Below, piece by piece: positions 48,460-58,400 of a stretch of 64,000 nt of DNA (its first letter is position 1; each line of letters starts with the position of its first letter). The translations under genes and the position numbers were made by a program. Source of the stretch: a virus. The notes beneath the pieces were generated by a model. That model was not told where the DNA came from, ran no database searches, and worked only from the letters and a program-made list of their open reading frames with translations. The DNA is taken from positions 1 through 64,000 of IMG/VR virus record IMGVR_UViG_3300032069_000005; one strand, given 5' to 3'.

Positions 48460-49122
48460 ATGAATGAAATATTAACTGTATTTGTAATTTCTACTCAAAG
48501 AAAAGAAAATTATCGAGAATGTATTAATTCATTAAAATCTCAGACTATGAATTTTAACTTAATTGAAATAAAAGATATTTCTCCAATGCCAGTCGCTTTT
48601 AATAGAATGATTGAATTATATAATCATTCTTATTACCATCTTCTAAATAACAATACTGCTGAATTTACTTATACCTCTTATAAATATCAATTAGAAAGTA
48701 TAAATAAAACTCAAGAAATCATACAAAAACATTTAAATTATAAAATTCGCGTATTTGGAGCAGTAGCAAATTCAATAAGTAAAAAAACAATGAGAATTAT
48801 AGAGCATAATAAAGATTTAACTCATCTTTATTATTATCTAAATTATAAAGAAAAAATTCCCAAAATACCTAACAAAAAAGCAATATCAGTAAATGGATAT
48901 GGTTATTTAGAATTAAACATCGATAATTTTTCAAATGAAAACCAAAAAATATTAGACTTGCAATCATTTATATTTAATTTTGAAAAGTTTCAAGAAAATC
49001 CAATCATTTATCAATTACATCCTCAAATGTGGAATAACAGAGACTTTTTGCTTTTTGAACAAATATTGAATTATTTAATCTCAATTAATACAAACTTTAT
49101 TTTCCCAACGGAGATTTTATGA
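48460..49122 (+). CDS. Reduced GT2-like protein (220 aa)
   Basis: The start LTVFVISTQRKENYRECINSLKSQ and the segment ISPMPVAFNRMIEL resemble the first part of a GT2 enzyme, but the acidic metal-binding block is missing. The end (QLHPQMWNNRDFLLFEQILNYL) recalls polysaccharide deacetylase tails. It may be a degenerate glycosyltransferase or an accessory protein. Confidence 0.4.
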   Translation: MNEILTVFVISTQRKENYRECINSLKSQTMNFNLIEIKDISPMPVAFNRMIELYNHSYYHLLNNNTAEFTYTSYKYQLESINKTQEIIQKHLNYKIRVFGAVANSISKKTMRIIEHNKDLTHLYYYLNYKEKIPKIPNKKAISVNGYGYLELNIDNFSNENQKILDLQSFIFNFEKFQENPIIYQLHPQMWNNRDFLLFEQILNYLISINTNFIFPTEIL

Positions 49123-51680
49123 TAGACAAAAATCTATTATATAAGAGATATTATGATACAATGGAAAAATACAAAGAAAATTCTATTATTGAACTTCCCA
49201 AACAATTATTCAGAATTTATTTAAATAATCCCAATGAATCTAATTTTATTGCCTTAATGGGATGCCTGGATAATTTACTTAGTAAAAATCCAGACATTAA
49301 TTTCTTTTATGTAGATAAATTATACGGAAAGTTTCTTAATGAAAAACAAAAAGAAATGATTAATCCAAAGAAAAAACTTGTCGTTCAATTGGCTCGTATC
49401 CCCTGTGCTAATTGTGGATATGAATTACGAAATTTAATAAATACCTATTCAGATAATTTTATTTCTGTATATATTTTGGGACAAGAATACCATGCCAGTT
49501 ATAAATGGTCTCTTTTTAGAAAATTTCCATATGAATTTTTTTGGAAAACGCAAAAAGAACAGTGTATTGAACTTATAAAAAAAGCAGATATAATTCACGC
49601 TCATCATCTTTGGGACTTTGAAGAAATACCAGACTTAATAAAAGATAAAATAATAATCACTACTTTATATGATATTTCGTCTTCGGGTCAGAAAAAATAC
49701 CAAGAAAGGGTTAAAAAATATAGTTCATTTATTACAGTTGCCGACCAGCCATTACAAAAGGAAATATTCAAAGAATTAACCACTTATAGTCTTCCTATAG
49801 TTAGATTTCTCTTTAATGAATCAATAATTAAAAATAATCCAGTTCCCGTTGTTGTATTCGCCCCAACTATAAAAAATTTGGGAAATGATTTACCATTATG
49901 CTCTAAAAGAAGAGAAGAAGTATTAGAAATTATTGAAAGATTAAAAAAAGAAATGAATTTTGAATTTGACTTAATTGAAGGAATTCCGTATGAAGAAAAT
50001 CTTGATAGAAAAAGAAAAGCGGATATTATAATTGACGATATGAATGATAAGTTTGAGGAATTTCATTGCACTTGTTTTTCAGATGATACCAAAGTTCTTA
50101 CTGAATCTGGATGGAAATATTTTAAAGATTTAAAAATGTCAGACAAAATATATTCATTAAATGAAAAGAAAAAAATTATAGAATTATCTAAGATTAAAAG
50201 AATTATTAAACAAAATTACAATGGAAAATTAATCAATCTCAAAAAACAAAATATTGATTTATTAATTACTCCTAATCATAGAGTAGTATATCATAATGGC
50301 TATAAAGATAAAAAATTAAAAATAAAACCAATTAAAGATTTAATTTCGAGGTGCAGAATAGATATTCCTACGTCTGGTTTTTTATATGAAAAGTTAAATA
50401 GCAAAACATATAATAAAACCGATGCTCATTGGGCAAAATTCCTGGGATTGTTTTTATCTGATGGATATAGTCATAAAAATCATATCGGATTCCATATAAG
50501 AAAAAAATCAACTATTAAAATGTTAAAAAAATGTTTACGAAAATTGCATACTCCTTATACAGAATATACATATAATAGAAATAATGTATTAGATACAATA
50601 ATAAAAATAAGAAAACCCGACACAATTCATTATGATGAACTCAGAAAATATGGGAAAACTCACGATAAATTTATTCCCTCTTATCTTTTTAAATCACATC
50701 CAAATATCATCAAGGAATTTCTGAATGGATTTATAGAAGGAGATGGAAGTATCAATAAAAATAATCAAATTACAATATATAATTCCAATAAAAATTTATT
50801 AGAAGATATTCAACAATTATATGTTTTAATAGGAGTATGCACAAATATCATTAGAACATATAATAAACAATTCAAAAAATATTTATTCAGAATCGTAATT
50901 AGAAAAAGTAAAAATATAGGAATCGAAATAAAAAAACATATTAAATTTAAAAAATATAAAGGAAAAGTAGTATGTATTGAATTAAAAACCAATTCTTTAA
51001 TATATGTAAAAAGAAAAGAAAAATGTTGTTGGAGTGGAAATTCCTTAGAGGCTGCGTGTTTCGGGGCAATTCCCTTAACCAGTTATAGCGGGGAAGATTA
51101 TCCATTCACAAAAACAAACATTAAAACTCTGGAATCTACTTTACGGTTCTATATAAATAATCCAAAAAAACTAAAAGAAGAACAACGAAGAATCGTGGAG
51201 TGGAGAAAAACATATTATACTCCAAAAAAATTATTACTTCCTTATGAAACATTATACCAAAATCTATTAGAAAATAAACAGATAAAAAAATCTAAAATCA
51301 TTGAAATAATACCTATAGAACCCCAAACTGAAGAAAAAAAAGAAATAGTAGTTAAATCAAGCCCCGAAAAAAGAATTGAGGAAATATTTAATATATTAAA
51401 TGAAAATAAAATTTATTATTGGGCTGCAAAAGATACTTTATTATCTATTTTCAAAAATATGCCAATAGATACTAACATAATAAAAATAGGAACGACCAAT
51501 AATACTATTAAACAAAATATTTTAATTTTGCTCAAGGATATAGATTTAAAAATTGAAATTGAAATAAGACCAAATCAAGAAATTAAAAAATATAGATTTT
51601 TGGATATGGATATTAATGTTCCAAAACCATTAATAAAATATTTGGAGTATTTTACAAAAAAATCATTCAAAAAAATATAA
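49119..51680 (+). CDS. Glycosyltransferase containing an intein
   Basis: 853 aa as translated; 530 aa after splicing. The N-extein (1-318) and the C-extein (from Ser642) together form a GT4-like enzyme: KLVVQLARIPCANCGYEL, HAHHLWDF and, at the splice site, FHCT-SLEAACFGAIPL, a conserved donor-binding loop. The last 100 residues (YYWAAKDTLLSIFKNMPI...) may be a degenerate LicD-like domain. The intein interrupts the reading frame without a stop. Part of the glycan block. Confidence 0.7.
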   Translation: MIDKNLLYKRYYDTMEKYKENSIIELPKQLFRIYLNNPNESNFIALMGCLDNLLSKNPDINFFYVDKLYGKFLNEKQKEMINPKKKLVVQLARIPCANCGYELRNLINTYSDNFISVYILGQEYHASYKWSLFRKFPYEFFWKTQKEQCIELIKKADIIHAHHLWDFEEIPDLIKDKIIITTLYDISSSGQKKYQERVKKYSSFITVADQPLQKEIFKELTTYSLPIVRFLFNESIIKNNPVPVVVFAPTIKNLGNDLPLCSKRREEVLEIIERLKKEMNFEFDLIEGIPYEENLDRKRKADIIIDDMNDKFEEFHCTCFSDDTKVLTESGWKYFKDLKMSDKIYSLNEKKKIIELSKIKRIIKQNYNGKLINLKKQNIDLLITPNHRVVYHNGYKDKKLKIKPIKDLISRCRIDIPTSGFLYEKLNSKTYNKTDAHWAKFLGLFLSDGYSHKNHIGFHIRKKSTIKMLKKCLRKLHTPYTEYTYNRNNVLDTIIKIRKPDTIHYDELRKYGKTHDKFIPSYLFKSHPNIIKEFLNGFIEGDGSINKNNQITIYNSNKNLLEDIQQLYVLIGVCTNIIRTYNKQFKKYLFRIVIRKSKNIGIEIKKHIKFKKYKGKVVCIELKTNSLIYVKRKEKCCWSGNSLEAACFGAIPLTSYSGEDYPFTKTNIKTLESTLRFYINNPKKLKEEQRRIVEWRKTYYTPKKLLLPYETLYQNLLENKQIKKSKIIEIIPIEPQTEEKKEIVVKSSPEKRIEEIFNILNENKIYYWAAKDTLLSIFKNMPIDTNIIKIGTTNNTIKQNILILLKDIDLKIEIEIRPNQEIKKYRFLDMDINVPKPLIKYLEYFTKKSFKKI
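50073..51041 (+). mobile_element. Intein with LAGLIDADG endonuclease
   Basis: 323 residues from Cys319 to Asn641 of the host protein. Block A CFSDDTKVLTESG, block B LITPNHRVVY, LAGLIDADG blocks KFLGLFLSDG and LNGFIEGDGS, block F YKGKVVCIELKTNSL and block G WSGN followed by Ser (+1). The penultimate residue is Gly, not the usual His, which occurs in some active inteins. Both endonuclease motifs are intact, so it is likely mobile. The length is typical for an endonuclease-bearing intein. Confidence 0.88.
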
Positions 51681-51841
51681 TGTATCTCTCTCAAACAGTA
51701 TTAATCAAATATAATGAAAAGATAGTTGAAGGAAAAGTAGTAAAAATTTATGATGAAGAATTGGATATTAAATTGGATGATGGTGAAATTGTTAGAAAAA
51801 AATATTGGGAAATAAGGAGCGTGCCCATTGAAAAAGAATAA
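51680..51841 (+). CDS. SH3/Tudor-like micro-protein (53 aa)
   Basis: MYLSQTVLIKYNEKIVEGKVVKIYDEELDIKLDDG then KYWEIR is a compact five-strand beta-barrel pattern. Its 3' end overlaps the amidoligase-like start and contains its AAGGAG site. Role unknown. Confidence 0.5.
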   Translation: MYLSQTVLIKYNEKIVEGKVVKIYDEELDIKLDDGEIVRKKYWEIRSVPIEKE

Positions 51842-52511
51842 AAAGAAAGAAATAGAATTAATTGATATTACCAAAATCCGGTTTGCTCCAGAATTAGAAA
51901 TCGAACTCCCTGCCAAAAAGGATTCTCAACGATTAATTGATAGAGGAAAGACCCTAAAAGGATGGGAAATTAAAGCGGATGGTAGTTTGGATAATGGCAT
52001 TGAATTATCTCCAGAAAATAGCAATCATTTATATTGGAATGAAGAATCTCTTATGCAAATAAAAGAAATCCTTGCTTTGGTTAGAGTATATAGAGGAAAA
52101 ATAAATCCAAAGACTTGCGGATTTCATCTGCATATCAATATAAAAAATTTAACTGATGCCCAAATCCTAACAATAATCAAAGAATTTATCCACAAACAAA
52201 GATATATTATAAAAAGATTTAATGTTCATCCTGATAGATTAAAAGAAACCTGTAAACTATTACCAAAAGGGGAAATAAATAAATTAACAGAAAAACAAAT
52301 TCACAAATTTAGGAATCAGAAAGAATATTCTTTTAGAAATTATGAGTATCTTGATGAAAAATATTATTCTTTAAATGTCTGCCATCTACCCAAGAGTGAT
52401 TATCAGACCATAGAATTTAGACTATTTGGCGGTAGTGTTAATTTCAGGGAAATAAAAGAAAGGATTTATTGGACACTCTGTTTTGTTCGTGATTCACTTG
52501 AAAGAGAATAG
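51828..52511 (+). CDS. Amidoligase-like enzyme
   Basis: 227 aa with a TTG start eight bases behind AAGGAG; no ATG is better placed. Order of features: FAPELEIELP (family FGxExE position), GWEIKADGSL...GIELSPE, CGFHLHINI and YQTIEFRLFGGSVN. This is the pattern of the phage/fungal amidoligase family (PF12224 type), related to ATP-dependent carboxyl-amine ligases. It may amidate peptide side chains, for example in the cell wall; the substrate is unproven. Confidence 0.65.
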   Translation: MKKNKKKEIELIDITKIRFAPELEIELPAKKDSQRLIDRGKTLKGWEIKADGSLDNGIELSPENSNHLYWNEESLMQIKEILALVRVYRGKINPKTCGFHLHINIKNLTDAQILTIIKEFIHKQRYIIKRFNVHPDRLKETCKLLPKGEINKLTEKQIHKFRNQKEYSFRNYEYLDEKYYSLNVCHLPKSDYQTIEFRLFGGSVNFREIKERIYWTLCFVRDSLERE

Positions 52512-52512
52512 A

Positions 52513-52743
52513 ATGAAAAATAATCGCCTAAAAGCGTGGTCTAAATTAATAGGTATATTATGTAGTTTTGGGTATAATAAGAGTAAAGAAAGCGGTATCT
52601 TGGGGGTAAACCAGCCTATTTTGAGGGGGTTAGCGTGCCCTAATTGCCTAAGACCATTGCCTAATAAAAAATTTCGTAGAAAATGGGGATGTAAATACTG
52701 TATCCCAAAAAAAACAACGGGGTATTGTAATGGAAAATATTAA
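52513..52743 (+). CDS. Zinc-ribbon protein (76 aa)
   Basis: ATG 52513 after the amidoligase stop. CPNCLRPL...WGCKYC (about 42-64) is a zinc ribbon and the C-terminus is KTTGYCNGKY. Overlaps the next gene by 14 nt. No family is recognised. Confidence 0.5.
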   Translation: MKNNRLKAWSKLIGILCSFGYNKSKESGILGVNQPILRGLACPNCLRPLPNKKFRRKWGCKYCIPKKTTGYCNGKY

Positions 52744-53476
52744 AGACTGTGTAATAATTGGGAGCGGGAAATCAATTGAACCATATCGAATTGAATTGAT
52801 AGAAAAACTCAAAGACCGATTTGTAATCGTTATAAATTATTCCTATAAGCATTTCCCACATACCTGTATGTGTTTCGGAGATAATGAATTTTATATTCCT
52901 CAAAATGCAAAAAAATATCCAGAAAAACATCCAGATATTTATGAAGAGTTAAAAAAAGAACCTCTTATTATCTATAATAATCATAAAAATGATATTATCA
53001 AATATCAGTTACCCAATACAATATTCGTCAAAAGTGGAAGCGGATACAATATTAATCCGCTTAAATCGGGATTCTATTGCCACGTTATTACAGGCATTTT
53101 TGCTCTATCACTGGCTCAGTTCTTATTGAATTATGATGGCATTATTTATATATGTGGGTTCGATTGGAATAGAACCCCGCCCAATCCTAAAATTGATATA
53201 CATTATTATTCCGACCAAGAATTAAATCATAAAGGCAAACATAAAACCGACTATTATAAAAATAATAATCCTGATAATTTCTTTGGGCATTTCAAAGAAC
53301 CCAAAATAAAAATATATAATGTATCCCAGCTTTCTTCAATCCAGAGTTTTGAAAAAATAGCTTATGAGCAAATGTTTAGTTCACTATCTAATGAACATTA
53401 TGACCAAAGTGAACTGAGACAGGAAATAAGAAAAAAATTAATTAATACCGATGGGATTATAAATTTGAATCATTAA
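52730..53476 (+). CDS. Sugar-transferase-like protein (248 aa)
   Basis: DCVIIGSGKSI at the N-terminus, VIVINYSYKHFPHT with a following DNEFY, and IIYICGFDWN in the second half form a Rossmann-like nucleotide-binding pattern, similar to DUF115/sialyltransferase-like proteins in surface-glycan clusters. It is the last plus-strand gene, and its 3' end overlaps the tail gene on the other strand by 39 bp. Confidence 0.45.
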   Translation: MENIKDCVIIGSGKSIEPYRIELIEKLKDRFVIVINYSYKHFPHTCMCFGDNEFYIPQNAKKYPEKHPDIYEELKKEPLIIYNNHKNDIIKYQLPNTIFVKSGSGYNINPLKSGFYCHVITGIFALSLAQFLLNYDGIIYICGFDWNRTPPNPKIDIHYYSDQELNHKGKHKTDYYKNNNPDNFFGHFKEPKIKIYNVSQLSSIQSFEKIAYEQMFSSLSNEHYDQSELRQEIRKKLINTDGIINLNH

Positions 53477-53935
53477 TTTTAAATCTACATCTAAACTCGG
53501 AGAAATAGAAAAGCACTGAATCGTATTGTTCATTCTAACTTCCGCAAATTGATTATGAGAGTCCAAATCCATATCAATGCCATAGACCGTAAAAAACCTA
53601 CTATAAACTAAACTTAAATCCCCTTGATACTGATAAAAAACCGCAGTTTTGATAAAAGGTAGCCAAGCTATTTTCAAATTCTTAAAAAGATTATCAAATA
53701 CATAAATTCCTCTATTTCTCGTATTGGAAATCTCTCTATAAAAAGGTTCGTAATAATGAAATTTCACCCAATCATATTCTATTGTTATTATTCGATTATT
53801 TATTTGTAAAATAGAACAATCAATTTCATTATCAATTTTTTCTTGTTTCAATTTCAAATCATATAAATCATTTCCTGAAGTAATTAAATCATTGTAGAGG
53901 GTTCTTATTTTATGTTTTTCTTGTTCGTAACCCAT
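53438..53935 (-). CDS. Tail-module protein, KHKIRxLYN family (165 aa)
   Basis: Starts MGYEQEKHKIRTLYNDL, an N-terminal motif shared with the genes at 54826 and 54965. The rest is beta-rich and aromatic. It overlaps the last plus-strand gene at its 3' end, with no terminator visible between the converging units. Probably a minor tail or baseplate part by position. Confidence 0.55.
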   Translation of the reverse strand: MGYEQEKHKIRTLYNDLITSGNDLYDLKLKQEKIDNEIDCSILQINNRIITIEYDWVKFHYYEPFYREISNTRNRGIYVFDNLFKNLKIAWLPFIKTAVFYQYQGDLSLVYSRFFTVYGIDMDLDSHNQFAEVRMNNTIQCFSISPSLDVDLKLMIQIYNPIGIN

Positions 53936-54825
53936 TATATTTTTCTCTCTTTGGAATCTATTCCTGACTTTATGGTTATTATTTCTTTCATTTGAGTTTG
54001 GTGTTGAGGAATATCTGCTTTATATTTGTTCTTAGTAATAATTTGCCCATAGGCAGAACCCAAATGAAAATGCCAAGTTCCATCTCCCACATCGTGCCTC
54101 GTTAACTGTTGTGAATATTGAGTAAACCGCAATGAAATATCTGGTATAGCATCAACCACTTCCTGTAATTCATATAAAGATTTCATCATTATTTTTCTAT
54201 CGCTTAACTTTATATAGAATTTTCCTTTAGCAGTTATAAAAAATTTAGGAACATTTAATGTTTCCATTTCGCCTAAATAAAAAGCATCTGGATAATTTCC
54301 CTTAATTTCTAAAATTTCTCCAGGAGGAAGTGGGTCAACTCCATATGTTCCGTGTAAATCTCCGTGATATAAATGAGGTCTCAATCCCATTGAATTTTCT
54401 TCCATTCCTCCGCCAATTACCCGCAGAGTAGTTACTTGTATCCGCCAATCTTTTAAAGAATCATAATAAATATATCTGGCATAAGAAGGAGATGTATCAT
54501 AATATAATGCTACATTAGAATCGAGATAAGAATTATATATTACTCCGTGATTGGGATACTGGTAATAAGGTAAAGAAGTTTTTTGGCATACCAAAACTCC
54601 ATCTACAAAAATACTATAATAATCCATCCACGATGGAGAAATACGATAAATTGGATATATTTCTTCTTCTAATTCCCTATCATAATTTATTAATAAATCA
54701 GAGTTAATATTTTTTATCATTTCTTCTGTAATATCCAAAGATGTAGAAAATCTTTTTGTATAAGAAATTAATTTATACTGTTCTTCCGCCTGGTCTTTAA
54801 AATTAGGAATAATGAGTTCTGACAT
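53935..54825 (-). CDS. Tail-module structural protein (296 aa)
   Basis: Begins MSELIIPNFKDQAEEQYKL. Beta-rich centre with PHLYHGDLHGTYGVDPLPPGE and late THHFHL-type His/Gly segments (GDGTWHFHLGSAYG). No family match. Position at the 3' end of the tail block suggests a fibre, baseplate or host-contact part. Overlaps its neighbour by one base. Confidence 0.55.
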   Translation of the reverse strand: MSELIIPNFKDQAEEQYKLISYTKRFSTSLDITEEMIKNINSDLLINYDRELEEEIYPIYRISPSWMDYYSIFVDGVLVCQKTSLPYYQYPNHGVIYNSYLDSNVALYYDTSPSYARYIYYDSLKDWRIQVTTLRVIGGGMEENSMGLRPHLYHGDLHGTYGVDPLPPGEILEIKGNYPDAFYLGEMETLNVPKFFITAKGKFYIKLSDRKIMMKSLYELQEVVDAIPDISLRFTQYSQQLTRHDVGDGTWHFHLGSAYGQIITKNKYKADIPQHQTQMKEIITIKSGIDSKERKI

Positions 54826-54990
54826 TTATATAATATTCTCCCAAGCCGATTCCAAATAAATTATTCTCTTAATAGAATTTCCAGAAGGATATTTTTCTCC
54901 ACTATAATTTATGTGTTTTATATCATTCTTTAATTCTTTATTTTTATTATAGATTGTTCTTATTTTATGTTTTTCTTGTTCGTAATTCAT
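54826..54990 (-). CDS. Short KHKIRxLYN-family protein (54 aa)
   Basis: MNYEQEKHKIRTIYNK followed by about 38 residues. It appears as a truncated copy of the genes on either side, which share the same opening. The start at 54990 (or MM at 54993) lies inside the upstream gene's 3' end. May be a chaperone-like fragment or a decayed copy. Confidence 0.45.
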   Translation of the reverse strand: MNYEQEKHKIRTIYNKNKELKNDIKHINYSGEKYPSGNSIKRIIYLESAWENII

Positions 54991-55444
54991 CATAGTATTT
55001 GGGATAATCAATAAATAATTTAATTTTTAATCTAATTGTGCTCACAGGAACATCATCTGGTAATGCTCCCAAAAATCCAAAATTAATCTGTAACATATAT
55101 ATAATCTCATCCGTAGATTCATTGAGAATTGTTTTAAAATATTCATAAGTAAAAATATTAAAATCATAATCGTCAAAACATTCATCATATGCTTCTAAAG
55201 GATAATAAATATAATTTATTTTTAAATAGGGAAGGATTTTTTTTGGAAAATTCTTTAATAATAATTCAAGTGTATATACTGGTTCTCCGATTGTATCTTC
55301 CAAAACATATTCCGCCTGTTTCTTTATATAATTAATACTTTTCCGTTCAATAATTTCTTTTTTTAATTTATCATATTCAGTATATTTTTCTTCAATTTTA
55401 TTATAGAGTATTCTTATTTTATGTTTTGTTAAATCATAATTCAT
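54965..55444 (-). CDS. Tail-module protein, KHKIRxLYN family (159 aa)
   Basis: ATG 55444 follows GAAGAAG and overlaps the previous stop; an upstream in-frame start at 55468 would add a Lys-only stretch from the other reading. Opens MNYDLTKHKIRILYNK, then a long charged helix and a beta-rich half. Third member of the local family. Function unknown, position suggests tail. Confidence 0.5.
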   Translation of the reverse strand: MNYDLTKHKIRILYNKIEEKYTEYDKLKKEIIERKSINYIKKQAEYVLEDTIGEPVYTLELLLKNFPKKILPYLKINYIYYPLEAYDECFDDYDFNIFTYEYFKTILNESTDEIIYMLQINFGFLGALPDDVPVSTIRLKIKLFIDYPKYYDELRTRKT

Positions 55445-55445
55445 A

Positions 55446-58400
55446 TTATTCTTCTTCTTCTTTTTCATCTACATATTCTTCGTTTGCCAAATCAAATTTT
55501 CCGCTGACTTTCTGAAATTCTCCCGCAATCACCAAGGGCTCTATGGGATATTCCCCATCTAATAATTCTATTTCATAATTTGATTTTATATTATCACAAG
55601 TCAGATTTACTTTCATTGTGCCAGAATCAATTGATATTTGTTTAATACTTACCGGAAATCCATTAGAATTTTTATAGATATTTTTATGAGTTGTGTTTAT
55701 GATGTTTACTCTATTCAACAATTTTAATTTATAATATAAATAAGCATCAATATGTAAGTCTAAATTAACTGATGTTATAGGAAGAATATTCCCATTGATA
55801 TTTTTTAATTTTTTATATTCAATTGCAGCAACATCTTCAACATATTGAAGATAATCATAAGTTTCTCCATCTGTGCCCCAATAGAGCCCATCTACTTTAT
55901 CTATATATCTTTGGCAGGATATTCTTTTCCCATTTTTACAAGATACTTCTTTATAAGGAGCTTCACCAACTAAATAATATCCTAATTCAACTTCTAAATC
56001 ATCAAATATTTCTTGCTCTATGTAATTTGCCCATAAAACTTCATATAAATCTCCACTTAAAGGAGCTAAATTCGTTCCTATATAAAGATGAGGTTCATCG
56101 CTTGGGGAGAATATATACCCTCCCCAACTCGTTTCACCAATCAAACCATAGACCTGTATTGTTACATACCAAAAATAGCTATATCCTGGTTTAAATTTAA
56201 AAGTTCCTTCTTCCATCTGCTCTGCGAGTTTTTTTTCGTCCATATAATTAAAACCCATTATTACACGTTCTGTTATTTTTGTTCCTTTATTTATTTTTAT
56301 CCCTTTATAATATTTTGGACTTTCTTCTTTGTTATCTACTCTTGGAGTAGCTTTCGTAAAATTATCATTGCTTTTATTTGCTTCAATATAGCCATAAGCC
56401 CCTTGAAAACTACCAAATATTAGTGCATTTGCTCTTTTACTAGTCCATTTAAATCCATTCCAAAACATTCCGGCTTCTGAAATAATTATAATTTGATTAT
56501 CAATATAAGGATTGTCAATAGAAACATCATTAATCAAAACATCATATAAATGCAATTGCTCATTCGGGGCAGTTAGAGGCAAATCTATCGTCCTTAAACC
56601 ATAATTCGAATTTATTTCATCTGATTCACAAGAAACTTCTACTGATTCTGATTCGCTTGATGCCTGTAATGCGATTATTTTTCCTATAAATTCGGGGTTA
56701 CTTTCTCTATTTGTAAAATAAATTTTTACTATATTATTATCAGTTATTCTCGTCGGATTATTCAAATCATCGTGTTTACGAGTCAATGTAAAAGTCGCAG
56801 TGCTCTTATTATCCGCAGTATGCGTTATTTTTATACTATTTAATTTTAAATCATTATCCGCTAATTCTGTTCCATTTATCTTAATATGGAAATCTTCTAT
56901 CCCTAATGGAGATAAAGAAACATCTTTATATATTATTTTATTAACTCGCAAATCTGTTTCAATTATTGATTGTGATAATTTTTTTGCTCTCAAATCAGTA
57001 TTTATCAATGCCCCGAATCCGGCGGATAAATAAGTATTTATTAATTCTTGTTCTGACCTTCTTACTCTTAAATCCATATTTATGATGGATTTTTCAGATT
57101 CATCTAAAACAAATAAACTCTCATCTGCTTCTAAATCAGAAGCAAATGTAATTAAATAATCTTCACTATGAGATATTGAGTATAATTGTTTATTTTCTCC
57201 TAAATAAAATGATGTATATGAAGATGGGTCAATCAAACTAACTTTTATAATATATCCATTATTAGAAGATAAGTATAAATATTCTCTATCGTGATTAATT
57301 ACCAAATCTTTTGCATTTAATTTCCCAGTTAAAGTATATATAGTATAAATACTTGGGTCATATAAATATACCTTAATTACTTTTATGGGGTTAGTATCAG
57401 TTACTATATAAATATGGCTATTATGTATAAATTTATTATGACAAACTTCTACTATATTTGCATTGGAAATAATAGTTTGCTTTGTATTATCTATATAAGC
57501 GGAGGATGTAATATTCTGAGTTATATTTCCTTTAATATGTGCAACTGATGTAATTGTTTTTGTAATAAAATGGCTTTCTTCCGCACCGGCCGAGGAATAG
57601 GTAGGTTCTGTGGCAACATATTTTTTTACAATAAAATCATCAAATATTGCGTTTATTTGCGGTGCACCTGAAGAAGTATCAAATACCAATAATCCAAGAT
57701 ATTCATTGGTTATTGTATTTGTTCCAGCATTAGAAACTGAAAGAGTAAAAGAATCTGTTCCATAAAGACCATTATATGTAGTAGAAACTTTACGCAAACC
57801 AATCCAAAAATTAGTTCCGGTATAATTTATTGTTTGTATAGTAGTTGCAGTATTTTTAGCGAAACCGATGTGTTGCCCACCACCATATTGCCTTAAAAAG
57901 TATACCCAATTAGTATCACTACTATAATTTATCATTCCAGCGTTATGATAATTTGTCGTTGGAGAAAATTTTAAATGAACTAATGCTTCGTGGTCTACTG
58001 TTATTGCGGTCTTTCTTTTCAATATTGGTGCAGTCCAAGTCCCATTCCAAAATTCCGTATCAGTGGTTTTTATATTAAGTTCATCTGGGCTGGTTACTCC
58101 TTCGTCCCAATTTCCAACTGACTCTCTAACCCATTCCCATTTATCAGTATTTAAACTTTCATCATCAAACCCATCATAAAATAAAAAAGTGTTTTCCCCA
58201 TTACTTACATTATCTGCTCCAGATTTCCCATAATAACAATATACATCTTGATTGGTTTCAAGACTATCGGCGACTTCCAACCAAATATAAGCAATCCTAT
58301 TTGGAGTAGTTCCAGTAACTTGTTCTACCCAAAAATCTAATAAAGTAGTGCCATCAGAAGAAGTAAATCTCAAATCTCCAGAATCATTTTTATCGGATGG

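Noticed and set aside
53400-53500. Bidirectional terminator at the meeting point of the two strands
   Set aside because: The converging genes overlap by 39 bp, and no hairpin with a T-run is visible there.
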